DNA of 55,961 bases from Pseudomonadota bacterium (lineage in GTDB: Bacteria; Pseudomonadota; Alphaproteobacteria; Rhizobiales; Xanthobacteraceae), in contig JAEWHT010000252.1 in the NCBI GenBank assembly GCA_023387695.1, positions 1 to 55,961 of the forward strand. The letters are read 5' to 3'. Positions within the stretch are counted from its first letter, which is position 1; each line of letters begins with the position of its first letter. The translations under genes and the position numbers were made by a program. Below the pieces are notes generated by a model. The model was given only the letters and a program-made list of their open reading frames with translations. It was not told where the DNA came from and ran no database searches. Positions 49,161 to 55,961 of the stretch are shown piece by piece.

Positions 49161-50120
49161 TCATCGGAGTTTCGGGTTAAGCGCGTCGCGCAGCCAGTCG
49201 CCGAGCAGGTTGATCGACAGGATCAGTGCGGCGAGCGCGATTCCGGGGAATGCGACGATCCACCATTCGCCCGCGAACAGATAGCCGTTGCCGATGCGGA
49301 TCAGCGTGCCGAGCGACGGCATGGTCTCCGGCATGCCGGAACCGAGAAACGACAGAGTCGCCTCGGTGATGATGGCGAGCGCGAGATTGATGGTGGCGAT
49401 CACGAGGATCGGTCCCGTCGTGTTCGGCAGCACGTGACGCAGCATGATCACGGGGGCGGGCAGGCCGATCAATTGCGCGGCAGCGACATAGTCCTTGTTC
49501 TTCTCGATCATGACCGAGCCGCGCACCGTGCGCGCGTACTGAACCCAGAAGCTCAGGCCGATCGCGAAGACCAAAACCGCCAACATGCTCATCTCGTCGA
49601 GTTTGTTGCCAAAGACCGATTTGGCGATGCCGTTGACCAGCAGCGCGATCAGGATGGCCGGAAAGGAGAGCTGCACGTCGGCGATGCGCATGATCAACCC
49701 GTCGACCGCGCCGCCGAAATAGCCGGCGATCAGCCCGAGCAGGATGCCGATCGCGCCTGACAAGACCACGCCGAGCACGCCGACGAGCAGCGAGATGCGC
49801 AGGCCATAGAGGATCGCGGACAGCACATCGCGGCCCTGCTCATCGGTGCCGAGCAGGAACGGGCTCTGACCATCGGCGGTCCATAGCGGCGAGATGCGCG
49901 AATTCATTAGCTGCAGCTGCGCCGGGTCAAATGGGTTTTGCACCGAGAGCACGGAGGCAAAGATCGCGACCAGGAAGAACAGCAGCGTCACGCCCGCTGC
50001 GATCATGGTGATCCTGGACCGGCGGAACGAATAGAACAGATCGCTGTCGAGCGCGCGCCTGAACCAGCCAGGCGGGGCAGCACGCTTCTCGGCAGTATGC
50101 GGAACGACGGCCTCGCTCAT
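49161..50120 (-). CDS. Peptide ABC transporter permease, DppC-like (transporter 2)
   Basis: A 319-residue permease of the DppC/OppC group. After a cytoplasmic N-terminus the first helix is ITMIAAGVTLLFFLVAIFAS; QSPFLLGTDEQGRDVLSAIL is the family segment and YVAAAQLIGLPAPVIMLRHV the EAA-type loop. ATG 50120 (MSEAVVPHTAEK) lies one base after the DppB-like stop; the frame to 50183 merely overlaps that gene. Confidence 0.92.
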   Translation of the reverse strand: MSEAVVPHTAEKRAAPPGWFRRALDSDLFYSFRRSRITMIAAGVTLLFFLVAIFASVLSVQNPFDPAQLQLMNSRISPLWTADGQSPFLLGTDEQGRDVLSAILYGLRISLLVGVLGVVLSGAIGILLGLIAGYFGGAVDGLIMRIADVQLSFPAILIALLVNGIAKSVFGNKLDEMSMLAVLVFAIGLSFWVQYARTVRGSVMIEKNKDYVAAAQLIGLPAPVIMLRHVLPNTTGPILVIATINLALAIITEATLSFLGSGMPETMPSLGTLIRIGNGYLFAGEWWIVAFPGIALAALILSINLLGDWLRDALNPKLR

Positions 50121-50121
50121 G

Positions 50122-51102
50122 TCAATGCGCCCGGCTGACCGTCGAGCGCAGCCGCGGATCGACGATGGTGTAGAGGAGATCAACCACGAGATTGATGGTG
50201 ACGAAGATCAGCGAGACCATCATCAGGTAGGCCGCCATGATCGGGATATCGACGTTTTGAACGGCTTGCACGAACAGCAGGCCCATGCCCGGCCACTGAA
50301 ACACGGTCTCGGTGATGATCGCGAAAGCGATGACCGAGCCAAACTGCAGGCCGGCGACGGTGATGACCGGAACCAGCGTGTTGCGCAGCGCGTGGCCGAA
50401 ATGGATCGCTCGTGTGGTCAGTCCGCGGGCGCGGGCGAAGCGGATGTAGTCGGTCCGCATGACCTCCAGCATCTCGGCGCGGACGAGGCGCATGATCAGC
50501 GTCATCTGGAACAGGCCGAGCGTGATCGCCGGCATGATCAACGCTTTCAGGCCGGTCAACGTCAGGAGCCCAGTCGTCCACCAGCCGATATGCACGACGT
50601 CGCCGCGCCCGAACGAGGGCAGCCAGCCGAGGGTCACCGAAAACAGGTAGATCATGAGAACGCCGATCAGGAAGGTCGGCAGCGAGATGCCGATCAGCGA
50701 GACGGCCTGGAATATATGGGCAAGCCAGCTGTCACGGCGAAGCGCTGAATAGACCCCCATCAGGATGCCGCTGACCATCGCGAAGATGGTGGCGCAGATC
50801 GCGAGCTCCAGCGTCGCGGGCATCCGCTCCATCAGTAGATTGGTGACCGGCAGCCGGAATTGGTACGACACGCCAAACTTGAACTGGGCCGCGTTGCCGA
50901 TATAGCGGCCGAATTGCACGATCACGGGATCGTCGAGGCCGAGCGATTGGCGGATCGCGGCGCGTTCGGCGCCCGACGTATCCATTCCGACCATCTGGTT
51001 CACGGGATCGCCGGCAAACCGAAACATCGAAAACGCGATGATTCCGACGGCGATCATGACACCGATGGCCTGGATGGCTCGGCGCAGTGTGAAAGCGAGC
51101 AT
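50122..51102 (-). CDS. Peptide ABC transporter permease, DppB-like (transporter 2)
   Basis: A 326-residue permease of the DppB/OppB group. MLAFTLRRAIQAIGVMIAVG is the first helix, RFAGDPVNQMVGMDTSGAER the periplasmic loop, and YIRFARARGLTTRAIHFGHA the ATPase-docking loop. It follows the receptor gene across a 101-base gap containing a strong stem-loop. Confidence 0.93.
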   Translation of the reverse strand: MLAFTLRRAIQAIGVMIAVGIIAFSMFRFAGDPVNQMVGMDTSGAERAAIRQSLGLDDPVIVQFGRYIGNAAQFKFGVSYQFRLPVTNLLMERMPATLELAICATIFAMVSGILMGVYSALRRDSWLAHIFQAVSLIGISLPTFLIGVLMIYLFSVTLGWLPSFGRGDVVHIGWWTTGLLTLTGLKALIMPAITLGLFQMTLIMRLVRAEMLEVMRTDYIRFARARGLTTRAIHFGHALRNTLVPVITVAGLQFGSVIAFAIITETVFQWPGMGLLFVQAVQNVDIPIMAAYLMMVSLIFVTINLVVDLLYTIVDPRLRSTVSRAH

Positions 51103-51157
51103 CTGTTCCTTTCACATTTCTTTGGCAGGACGCATCATCGCGTTAGCCCGAAACAGC

Positions 51158-51187
51158 AAGTCCCGGAAGCCATAGCTTCCGGGACTT
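51158..51187 (-). promoter_or_regulatory. Stem-loop between receptor and permease genes of transporter 2
   Basis: AAGTCCCGGAAGC (51158-51170) pairs perfectly with GCTTCCGGGACTT (51175-51187), a 13-bp stem with a 4-nt loop. It is 16 bases past the receptor stop on the minus strand. No T-run follows, so it looks like a partial terminator or an mRNA 3' stabiliser raising receptor over permease levels. Confidence 0.7.
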
Positions 51188-51203
51188 CACAATTTGTCGA
51201 CAC

Positions 51204-52802
51204 CTATTCTTCTTGCTTGGTCGCCCAGTAAAGCAGGACCTGGTTGTCCGCGCGCTGGGTCAACTTCACTTTCTTCGATACGCCCCAGGCGAGTGCCTGC
51301 TGGTGCAAGGGGATATAGGCCCAGTCCTTCGCCGAAACCTCGAAAGCCTGCTTGATCAGTTGATCGCGCTTGGCTGTATCCGACTCAAGGAGAACCTTGT
51401 CGGCGAGATCGTCGAACTCCTTGCTGCAATAGCCGGCGAGATTGGCTTCGCCGCGGTTCGGATCCTTCGGATCGTTGCGGCAGCCCATGATGTCGTGCAG
51501 CACGTTATGGGCGTCGAGCGTATCCGGGGTCCAACCCAGCATGAACAGCGAGGTCTTGTAGCCGCCCGGCTTCAGCACCTTGGCGAAATACAGCGCCTTG
51601 GGTTGGGCCAGCAGGTCCACCTTGATGTTGATGCGGGCGAGCATGCCGACGATCGCCTGACAGATCGCGGCGTCATTGACGTAGCGGTCGTTCGGACAGT
51701 CCATCGTCACTTCGAAGCCGTCGGGGTAACCGGCGGCGGCGAGGAGCTTCTTGGCGGCGTCAGGGTCGAGCTTCGGCCGGGTGAAGTCCTTCCCGGAAAA
51801 GATCTCCGGTGCGACCATCAACGCGGACGGCGTCGAGAGCCCGCGCATGACGCGGTTCTTGATCAGGTCAACGTCGATCGCCCGGTAGACAGCTTCGCGG
51901 ACGCGAACGTCCTTGAAGGGGTTCTTGCCCTTGACGTTAGAGAACAAGAGCTCGTCGCGCTCCTGATCCATGCCGACGAAGATGGTGCGGAGCTCGGGTC
52001 CCGTCAGCACGGTGGCGTTGGGGCTCGCCTTGACGCGCTCGATGTCCTGGACCGGAACCGGCTCGATCACGTCGACCTCGCCCGACAGCAGCGCTGCGAC
52101 GCGCGTGGCCGGGTTTGCGATCGGCGTGAAGACGATCTCCTTCAGATTATGTTCCGGCTTGCGCCACCAGTTCGGGTTCGCCTTGAAGACGGTCTTCACG
52201 CCCGGCTGATGGCTCTCGATGGTGAAGGCTCCGGTGCCGTTTTCATGGAGCGAGGCATAGCTCGGGGTCGTCGCCGCTGCGGGCGTCGGTGCCACCGCAT
52301 CGTTCGCCTCTGCCCATTTCTTGTCCATGATGTACCAGGTCGCCCAAAGCGCCGTCAGGATCGGATTGGGCGAGCTCAGGACGAAATCGACAGTGTAGTC
52401 GTCGATCTTGACGACCTTGGCGTCGGCGGGAACGCGGCTCTGGAAATTCGAGCCCTTCGCTCGCACGCGGTCGGCAGAAAACAGCACGTCATCCGCGGTG
52501 AAGGGGTCGCCATTGTGGAATTTGACGCCCTTGCGCAGGTGGAAGCGCCAGCGTGTCGGCTCCGGCGTCTCCCAGCTTTCAGCAAGCCCGGGGATAATCT
52601 TCAGGTCCTTGTCGCGGGCGACGAGGCCCTCATAGACATGGCCGAGATGCGCACTGGTGGTCGATTCATTCAGGGTGTAGGGGTCGAGCGATTTCAGCTC
52701 ACCCTGGTTGGCGTAGCGCAGCGTCTGGCTCGACGCCGGCGAAACCGCCAACGCAAGCGCACCGGCGAGCGTCGCTGCAAACAAACTTCGTCCGACTGAC
52801 AT
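51204..52802 (-). CDS. Peptide ABC transporter substrate-binding protein (SBP_bac_5; transporter 2)
   Basis: A 532-residue periplasmic receptor of the DppA/OppA family. Signal peptide MSVGRSLFAATLAGALALAV with cleavage near ASS-QT. The mature part has LRYANQGELKSLDPYTLNES, WRFHLRKGVKFHNGDPFTAD, VREAVYRAIDVDLIKNRVMR and the late YIPLHQQALAWGVSKKVKL. ATG 52802 is chosen, with GGAGAGGG in front; the open frame to 53102 has no family similarity. It is the first gene of the long minus-strand cluster and has a sigma-54-like promoter about 100 bases upstream. Confidence 0.93.
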   Translation of the reverse strand: MSVGRSLFAATLAGALALAVSPASSQTLRYANQGELKSLDPYTLNESTTSAHLGHVYEGLVARDKDLKIIPGLAESWETPEPTRWRFHLRKGVKFHNGDPFTADDVLFSADRVRAKGSNFQSRVPADAKVVKIDDYTVDFVLSSPNPILTALWATWYIMDKKWAEANDAVAPTPAAATTPSYASLHENGTGAFTIESHQPGVKTVFKANPNWWRKPEHNLKEIVFTPIANPATRVAALLSGEVDVIEPVPVQDIERVKASPNATVLTGPELRTIFVGMDQERDELLFSNVKGKNPFKDVRVREAVYRAIDVDLIKNRVMRGLSTPSALMVAPEIFSGKDFTRPKLDPDAAKKLLAAAGYPDGFEVTMDCPNDRYVNDAAICQAIVGMLARINIKVDLLAQPKALYFAKVLKPGGYKTSLFMLGWTPDTLDAHNVLHDIMGCRNDPKDPNRGEANLAGYCSKEFDDLADKVLLESDTAKRDQLIKQAFEVSAKDWAYIPLHQQALAWGVSKKVKLTQRADNQVLLYWATKQEE

Positions 52803-53178
52803 TCTTGACCCTCTCCACTCACCCGCGCCGTGATTTTTGATTGTTCGGCGGGGCTGATCGATCCATGTTGCCCAGAGTTCTCGACCCGTGCAAGCGCCAT
52901 TCCAGCAAGGAACGCGCCAAGTTGCACCGCTGTGCAGCAATGCTGACCAACAATTTAGGGGTGAGAGGCGTGCTGGCGACATTCGACTTTCGGCCCGTCG
53001 GATCCCGAAAATCAGGCTCGAAACGGCCCGCTGGCGCCCATTCGCGCAGAGCCATTTGATTGACCATATCCCTCGATTGCGAAAGGTCGTGTCCGGACCC
53101 ACGTGTCAGGTCGCTTGCGTCGCACACCATGTCGCGGCGATACTGAGTGACGCCGCTCGAATCTCATCCGGAGGGGAC
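52803..53178. other. 376-base divergent regulatory region
   Basis: No gene with coding character is visible between the transporter-2 receptor and the DUF6489-type gene. It contains the sigma-54-like promoter at 52904-52919 (minus) and a TGCAC-CGCT-GTGCA palindrome at 52923-52936. No clear plus-strand promoter was found for the DUF6489-type gene. Confidence 0.6.
52904..52919 (-). promoter_or_regulatory. Sigma-54 (RpoN)-type promoter upstream of the peptide transporter cluster
   Basis: On the minus strand the sequence is TGGCGCG-TTCC-TTGCT, against the RpoN consensus TGGCACG-N4-TTGCW. The invariant GG (-24) and GC (-12) have the right 10-base spacing, and only one core position differs. Transcription would begin about 90 bases before the receptor ATG at 52802. 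Confidence 0.6.
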
Positions 53179-53436
53179 ATGAAAGTTAATATCGAAATCG
53201 ACTGTACCCCCCTCGAAGCCCGCCAGTTCTTCGGATTGCCTGACGTGATGCCGATGCAGACCGCGGTGATGGACAAGCTGCAGCAGCAGATGATGTCCAA
53301 TATCGAAAAGGTTTCGCCGGAATCGCTGATCCAGAGCTGGTTCACCTTCGATCCCAAGATCGCGGAACGATTTCAGGACATGTTCGTCACCATGGCGGGG
53401 CTCGGCGCCCCGCGTAGCGGCGACAAGAAGAAATAA
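53179..53436 (+). CDS. DUF6489-type small protein
   Basis: An 85-residue protein beginning MKVNIEIDCTPLEARQFFGL and continuing PDVMPMQTAVMDKLQQQMM, resembling the DUF6489 family of alphaproteobacteria. It is mainly helical and has no signal peptide. GGAGGGG precedes the ATG. Its stop shares one base with the ATG of the alpha/beta hydrolase gene (TAATG), so the two are coupled. The function is unknown; its link with hydrolase and wax-ester synthase genes suggests a role in storage-lipid or polyester metabolism, which is inference. Confidence 0.8.
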   Translation: MKVNIEIDCTPLEARQFFGLPDVMPMQTAVMDKLQQQMMSNIEKVSPESLIQSWFTFDPKIAERFQDMFVTMAGLGAPRSGDKKK

Positions 53437-54236
53437 TGCCGGATACGGGCGACGCGACGCCAGGCTCTGGCCGGCTTCGTCCGCCGGCCCTCGGCCTGCT
53501 GCTCGCGGAGGCGCGCGGCCTGCTCGAATTCAACGCGAGCATCCTGCTGTCGCCGCTGCTGATGCGTGCGCCCAGAGGCGACGGCCATCCGGTGCTGGCG
53601 CTGCCGGGCTTTCTTGCCAGCGATCTCTCGATGGCGCCGATGCGGCGCTATCTCGGTCAACTCGGCTATGAGGCGCATGCCTGGCGCATGGGACGTAATC
53701 TCGGCGGCCTGGCGCGAATGCGGGATGCCTTGCGTGCGCGTCTGACCGAGATTCATGCGGCAAGCGGACGGAAGGTCAGCCTGGTCGGATGGAGCCTCGG
53801 CGGGGTCTATGCCCGTGACCTCGCGCTTCAGTCGCCCGACATGGTCCGCTCTGTCATCACGCTGGGCAGCCCATTTGCCAACGATGTGCGGGCGACCAAT
53901 GCGACGGCGCTCTACGAGGCGCTGTCTGGTGAGAAGGTCGAGGATTTCGCGGACGTGCGGGAGGCGATCGCCGGCGACCTCCAGGTGCCGGCAACCTCGA
54001 TCTATTCGCGCAGCGACGGCGTCGTGAACTGGCGGACGTGCCTGCTGCGTCCCAACGAGCGCGCCGAGAACATCGAGGTGCATTTCGCGAGCCATATCGG
54101 ACTCGGGGTGAACGCGGCTGCATTGTGGGCCGTGGCGGATCGCCTGGCACAACCGGAGGGGGAGTTCTGGCCATTTGACCGGGCCGGGCCGTTTGCCATT
54201 GCATATGCCCCGCCGGAGCGGGCAGTATCGGCCTGA
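53436..54236 (+). CDS. Alpha/beta hydrolase (esterase/lipase-like)
   Basis: A 266-residue alpha/beta-hydrolase. HPVLALPGFLASDLSMAPMR contains the oxyanion-hole region, LVGWSLGGVYARDLA the nucleophile elbow with Ser120, SRSDGVVNW the likely acid, and the His is probably in VHFASHIGLGVN. This arrangement resembles triacylglycerol lipase/PGAP1-type cytoplasmic esterases. It is coupled to the DUF6489-type gene and followed after 45 bases by the acyltransferase gene, so a lipid-ester substrate is plausible. Confidence 0.83.
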   Translation: MPDTGDATPGSGRLRPPALGLLLAEARGLLEFNASILLSPLLMRAPRGDGHPVLALPGFLASDLSMAPMRRYLGQLGYEAHAWRMGRNLGGLARMRDALRARLTEIHAASGRKVSLVGWSLGGVYARDLALQSPDMVRSVITLGSPFANDVRATNATALYEALSGEKVEDFADVREAIAGDLQVPATSIYSRSDGVVNWRTCLLRPNERAENIEVHFASHIGLGVNAAALWAVADRLAQPEGEFWPFDRAGPFAIAYAPPERAVSA

Positions 54237-54281
54237 CGAGAAGCGCCAAAAGGCGCCCGTCAAATACAAGCGGAGGGAACT

Positions 54282-55832
54282 ATGGCTGACGGTAAGAAGC
54301 TGTCGTCGCTGGACGCGTCGTTTCTCTATCTGGAAACCCCTGAGATGCCGATGCATGTCGGCAGCATGGCGATCTTTCGCCTGCCCGACGACTACAAGGG
54401 CGACTTCTTCGAAGACTTCAAGGCGATGATCGTCTCGCGGCTGCATATTGCGCCGATCCTCAAGGCGCGCCTGGAGAAGGCGCCGCTCGACATCGATCAT
54501 CCGACCTGGGTCGAGGATGATCAGTTCGATATCGACCGTCATATTTTCCGCGCCAGCCTGCCCGCACCGCGCGACCGCGCCACGCTCGAGCGCATCGTCG
54601 GCTGGATGCATGCCAAGCTGCTGAACCGCGCTCGCCCGCTCTGGGAGTTCTACGTGTTCGAGGGCATGAAGGACAACGAGGTCGGGCTCTATTCCAAGAT
54701 GCACCATGCCGCCATCGACGGCGGCGCCGGCGCGGCCCTGACCAACATGATCTACGACATCTCGCCGATTCCGCGGAAGGTCGAACCGCCGACGGGTGGA
54801 TCGAAGCCGGGGCATGAGCCACGCGATATCGCGGCAAACTTGCTCGACTCCTACCAGCAGCTCTTCACCCAGCCGCTGGATGCTTCGGCCGCCGCAAAGA
54901 ACCTGCAGCTGCCGCGCACCGGCAAGAGCGACATCGGCTCGATCCTGTTCGACAACGCGATGTACCAGATCGAAAGCGCCGTGCGCTTCGCGGGCAACAT
55001 CCCGACCATGGTCAAGAGCGTCTCCGACGTCCTCGGCAAGATTTCCGATCCGAAGTCGCGCGAGAGCCTCGCCAGCATGGTTTCGCCGCCGACCATGCTC
55101 AACAAGACGATCTCGTCGGAGCGAAGCTTTGCCGGTGTGTCGATCTCGCTGTCGCGATCCAAGGCACTGGCGAAGCTTGCCGGCGGCAAGCTCAACGACG
55201 TCGTGCTGGCGCTCGCCTCCGGCGTGGTCCGGCGCTACCTGCTGCAATATGGCACGCTGCCGGCGAAATCGCTGACTGCGGCCGTGCCGATCTCGTTGCG
55301 CGAGGAGGGCAACACCGAGGCGAACAACCAGGTGTTCGGCATGATCTGTTCGATCGCGACCAACATCGACGATCCCAAGGCGCGCTTGGAGGCCATCATC
55401 GCGCAGTCGACCAAGTCCAAGGAGATGTCGCATCCGCTGCGGGCGCTGATGCCGCAGGTCTCCAACATCTCGATGCTGGGGGCGCCGATCATCGTCCAGA
55501 TTCTGGCGCTGCTGTATAGCCGCTCCGATTTGTCCGATGTGCTGCCGCCGGCGGCCAACATCACGGTGTCCAACGTGCCGGGACCGCGGCAGACGCTTTA
55601 TGCCGCGGGTGCCGAGTTGCTGCATATCTTCCCGGTGTCGATCTCGACGCACGGGCAGGCGCTCAACATCACCGTGCAGAGCTATCGCGACCAACTCGAT
55701 TTCGGCTTCATCGTCGGCGCCAACATCATTCCACACGTGCAGGTGATGTGCGACATGTTGCCGGGGGAGTTTGCCGCGCTCGAAGCGGCCTACGCGCCGC
55801 CGGCGGCCGACATCAAGGGCGCGGCCGAATAA
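54282..55832 (+). CDS. Wax ester synthase/diacylglycerol acyltransferase (WS/DGAT)
   Basis: A 516-residue bifunctional acyltransferase that esterifies fatty alcohols or diacylglycerol with acyl-CoA. It begins LSSLDASFLYLETPEMPMHV, the family N-terminus, and carries the catalytic HHxxxDG motif as MHHAAIDGG (His141, His142, Asp146). Later ANNQVFGMICSIATN and the ITVSNVPGP segment are also characteristic. Length is normal (about 450-520). CGGAGGG precedes the ATG. The flanking alpha/beta hydrolase genes suggest a small storage-lipid or detoxification cluster. Confidence 0.92.
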   Translation: MADGKKLSSLDASFLYLETPEMPMHVGSMAIFRLPDDYKGDFFEDFKAMIVSRLHIAPILKARLEKAPLDIDHPTWVEDDQFDIDRHIFRASLPAPRDRATLERIVGWMHAKLLNRARPLWEFYVFEGMKDNEVGLYSKMHHAAIDGGAGAALTNMIYDISPIPRKVEPPTGGSKPGHEPRDIAANLLDSYQQLFTQPLDASAAAKNLQLPRTGKSDIGSILFDNAMYQIESAVRFAGNIPTMVKSVSDVLGKISDPKSRESLASMVSPPTMLNKTISSERSFAGVSISLSRSKALAKLAGGKLNDVVLALASGVVRRYLLQYGTLPAKSLTAAVPISLREEGNTEANNQVFGMICSIATNIDDPKARLEAIIAQSTKSKEMSHPLRALMPQVSNISMLGAPIIVQILALLYSRSDLSDVLPPAANITVSNVPGPRQTLYAAGAELLHIFPVSISTHGQALNITVQSYRDQLDFGFIVGANIIPHVQVMCDMLPGEFAALEAAYAPPAADIKGAAE

Positions 55833-55854
55833 GAAATTTGTCAGGACATTCGCA

Positions 55855-55961
55855 ATGATTGAAATGCCGCCGCTCAAGTTCGCGCAGACGAACGGAATTC
55901 GCATGGGCTATTACGAGGCGGGCCCTGTGACCGACAAGCCGCCGGTGGTGCTGTGCCATGG
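55855..55961 (+). CDS. Alpha/beta hydrolase, N-terminal end (partial)
   Basis: The first 35 codons of a protein running off the window. FAQTNGIRMGYYEAGP followed by PPVVLCHG matches the start of epoxide-hydrolase/haloalkane-dehalogenase-like alpha/beta hydrolases, ending at the HG of the oxyanion loop. Twenty-two bases separate it from the acyltransferase gene, so it probably shares its transcript. Confidence 0.75.
   Translation, partial: MIEMPPLKFAQTNGIRMGYYEAGPVTDKPPVVLCH

Noticed and set aside
52923..52936. TGCAC-CGCT-GTGCA palindrome as an NtrC site for the sigma-54-like promoter
   Set aside because: NtrC sites have half-sites TGCAC and GTGCA seven bases apart; here they are four apart and lie directly against the -24 element, not at an enhancer distance.
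53373..55904. 843-codon open frame on the minus strand across the hydrolase and WS/DGAT genes
   Set aside because: It is the antisense shadow of well-supported plus-strand genes; the translation is rich in Arg/His/Asp/Gly and resembles no family, as usual for the opposite strand of GC-rich coding DNA.

Overview
The window reads as chromosomal DNA of a high-GC alphaproteobacterium, most likely Bradyrhizobium or a close relative. The grounds are the catabolic and ABC/TRAP transport gene content, proteins such as the DUF6489-type and ABC_sub_bind-type families, and many long intergenic palindromes of the kind common in Bradyrhizobium genomes. This is inference from gene content, not a database match. 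I saw no rRNA, tRNA, CRISPR array, transposase or phage gene.

Layout. 1-9.5 kb: the end of an aldehyde dehydrogenase, then a sugar-acid module: SMP-30-type lactonase, uronate-dehydrogenase-like enzyme, GntR/FCD regulator, IlvD/Edd dehydratase and a complete TRAP transporter. An orphan SUKH-3-like immunity gene and a nitroreductase sit inside it. 9.5-16.1 kb: histidine phosphatase, enoyl-CoA hydratase, FAD-dependent reductase, a frameshifted ribokinase gene followed by an intact PfkB kinase, a two-domain VOC protein and a TetR regulator. 16.6-24.3 kb: an NMT1/THI5-type ABC importer runs into an enolase-superfamily enzyme, a Gfo/Idh/MocA oxidoreductase, a DUF993 aldolase-like protein and a TIM-barrel isomerase. 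This looks like a linear catabolic pathway for an unidentified polyol, sugar or sugar acid. 24.4-27.6 kb: a potassium-channel-like protein and a cytochrome P450, divergent from a two-subunit thiamine-diphosphate enzyme. 27.7-32.8 kb: TetR regulator plus RND efflux pump. 32.9-38.9 kb: ABC_sub_bind protein, hybrid-input histidine kinase, stand-alone receiver, receiver-cyclase and a CnbZ-like protein, tightly packed. 39.1-52.8 kb (minus strand): twelve co-directional genes, in which a gamma-glutamyltransferase-family hydrolase and a DUF1028 protein are bracketed by two complete Dpp/Opp-type peptide transporters. A good sigma-54 promoter match lies upstream of the first gene. 53.2-56 kb: DUF6489-type protein, alpha/beta hydrolase, wax-ester synthase/DGAT and the start of another hydrolase.

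The most promising points are (a) the enolase/Gfo/DUF993/TIM-barrel pathway with its own importer, (b) the GGT-DUF1028 core served by two importers, (c) a pair of ATTG-W-CAAT operators, each containing a TTGACA -35 box, between the GntR gene and the dehydratase gene, and (d) a 17-bp direct repeat flanking a palindromic element at 38.9-39.1 kb, which looks like a target-site duplication between two genes whose stop codons once overlapped.
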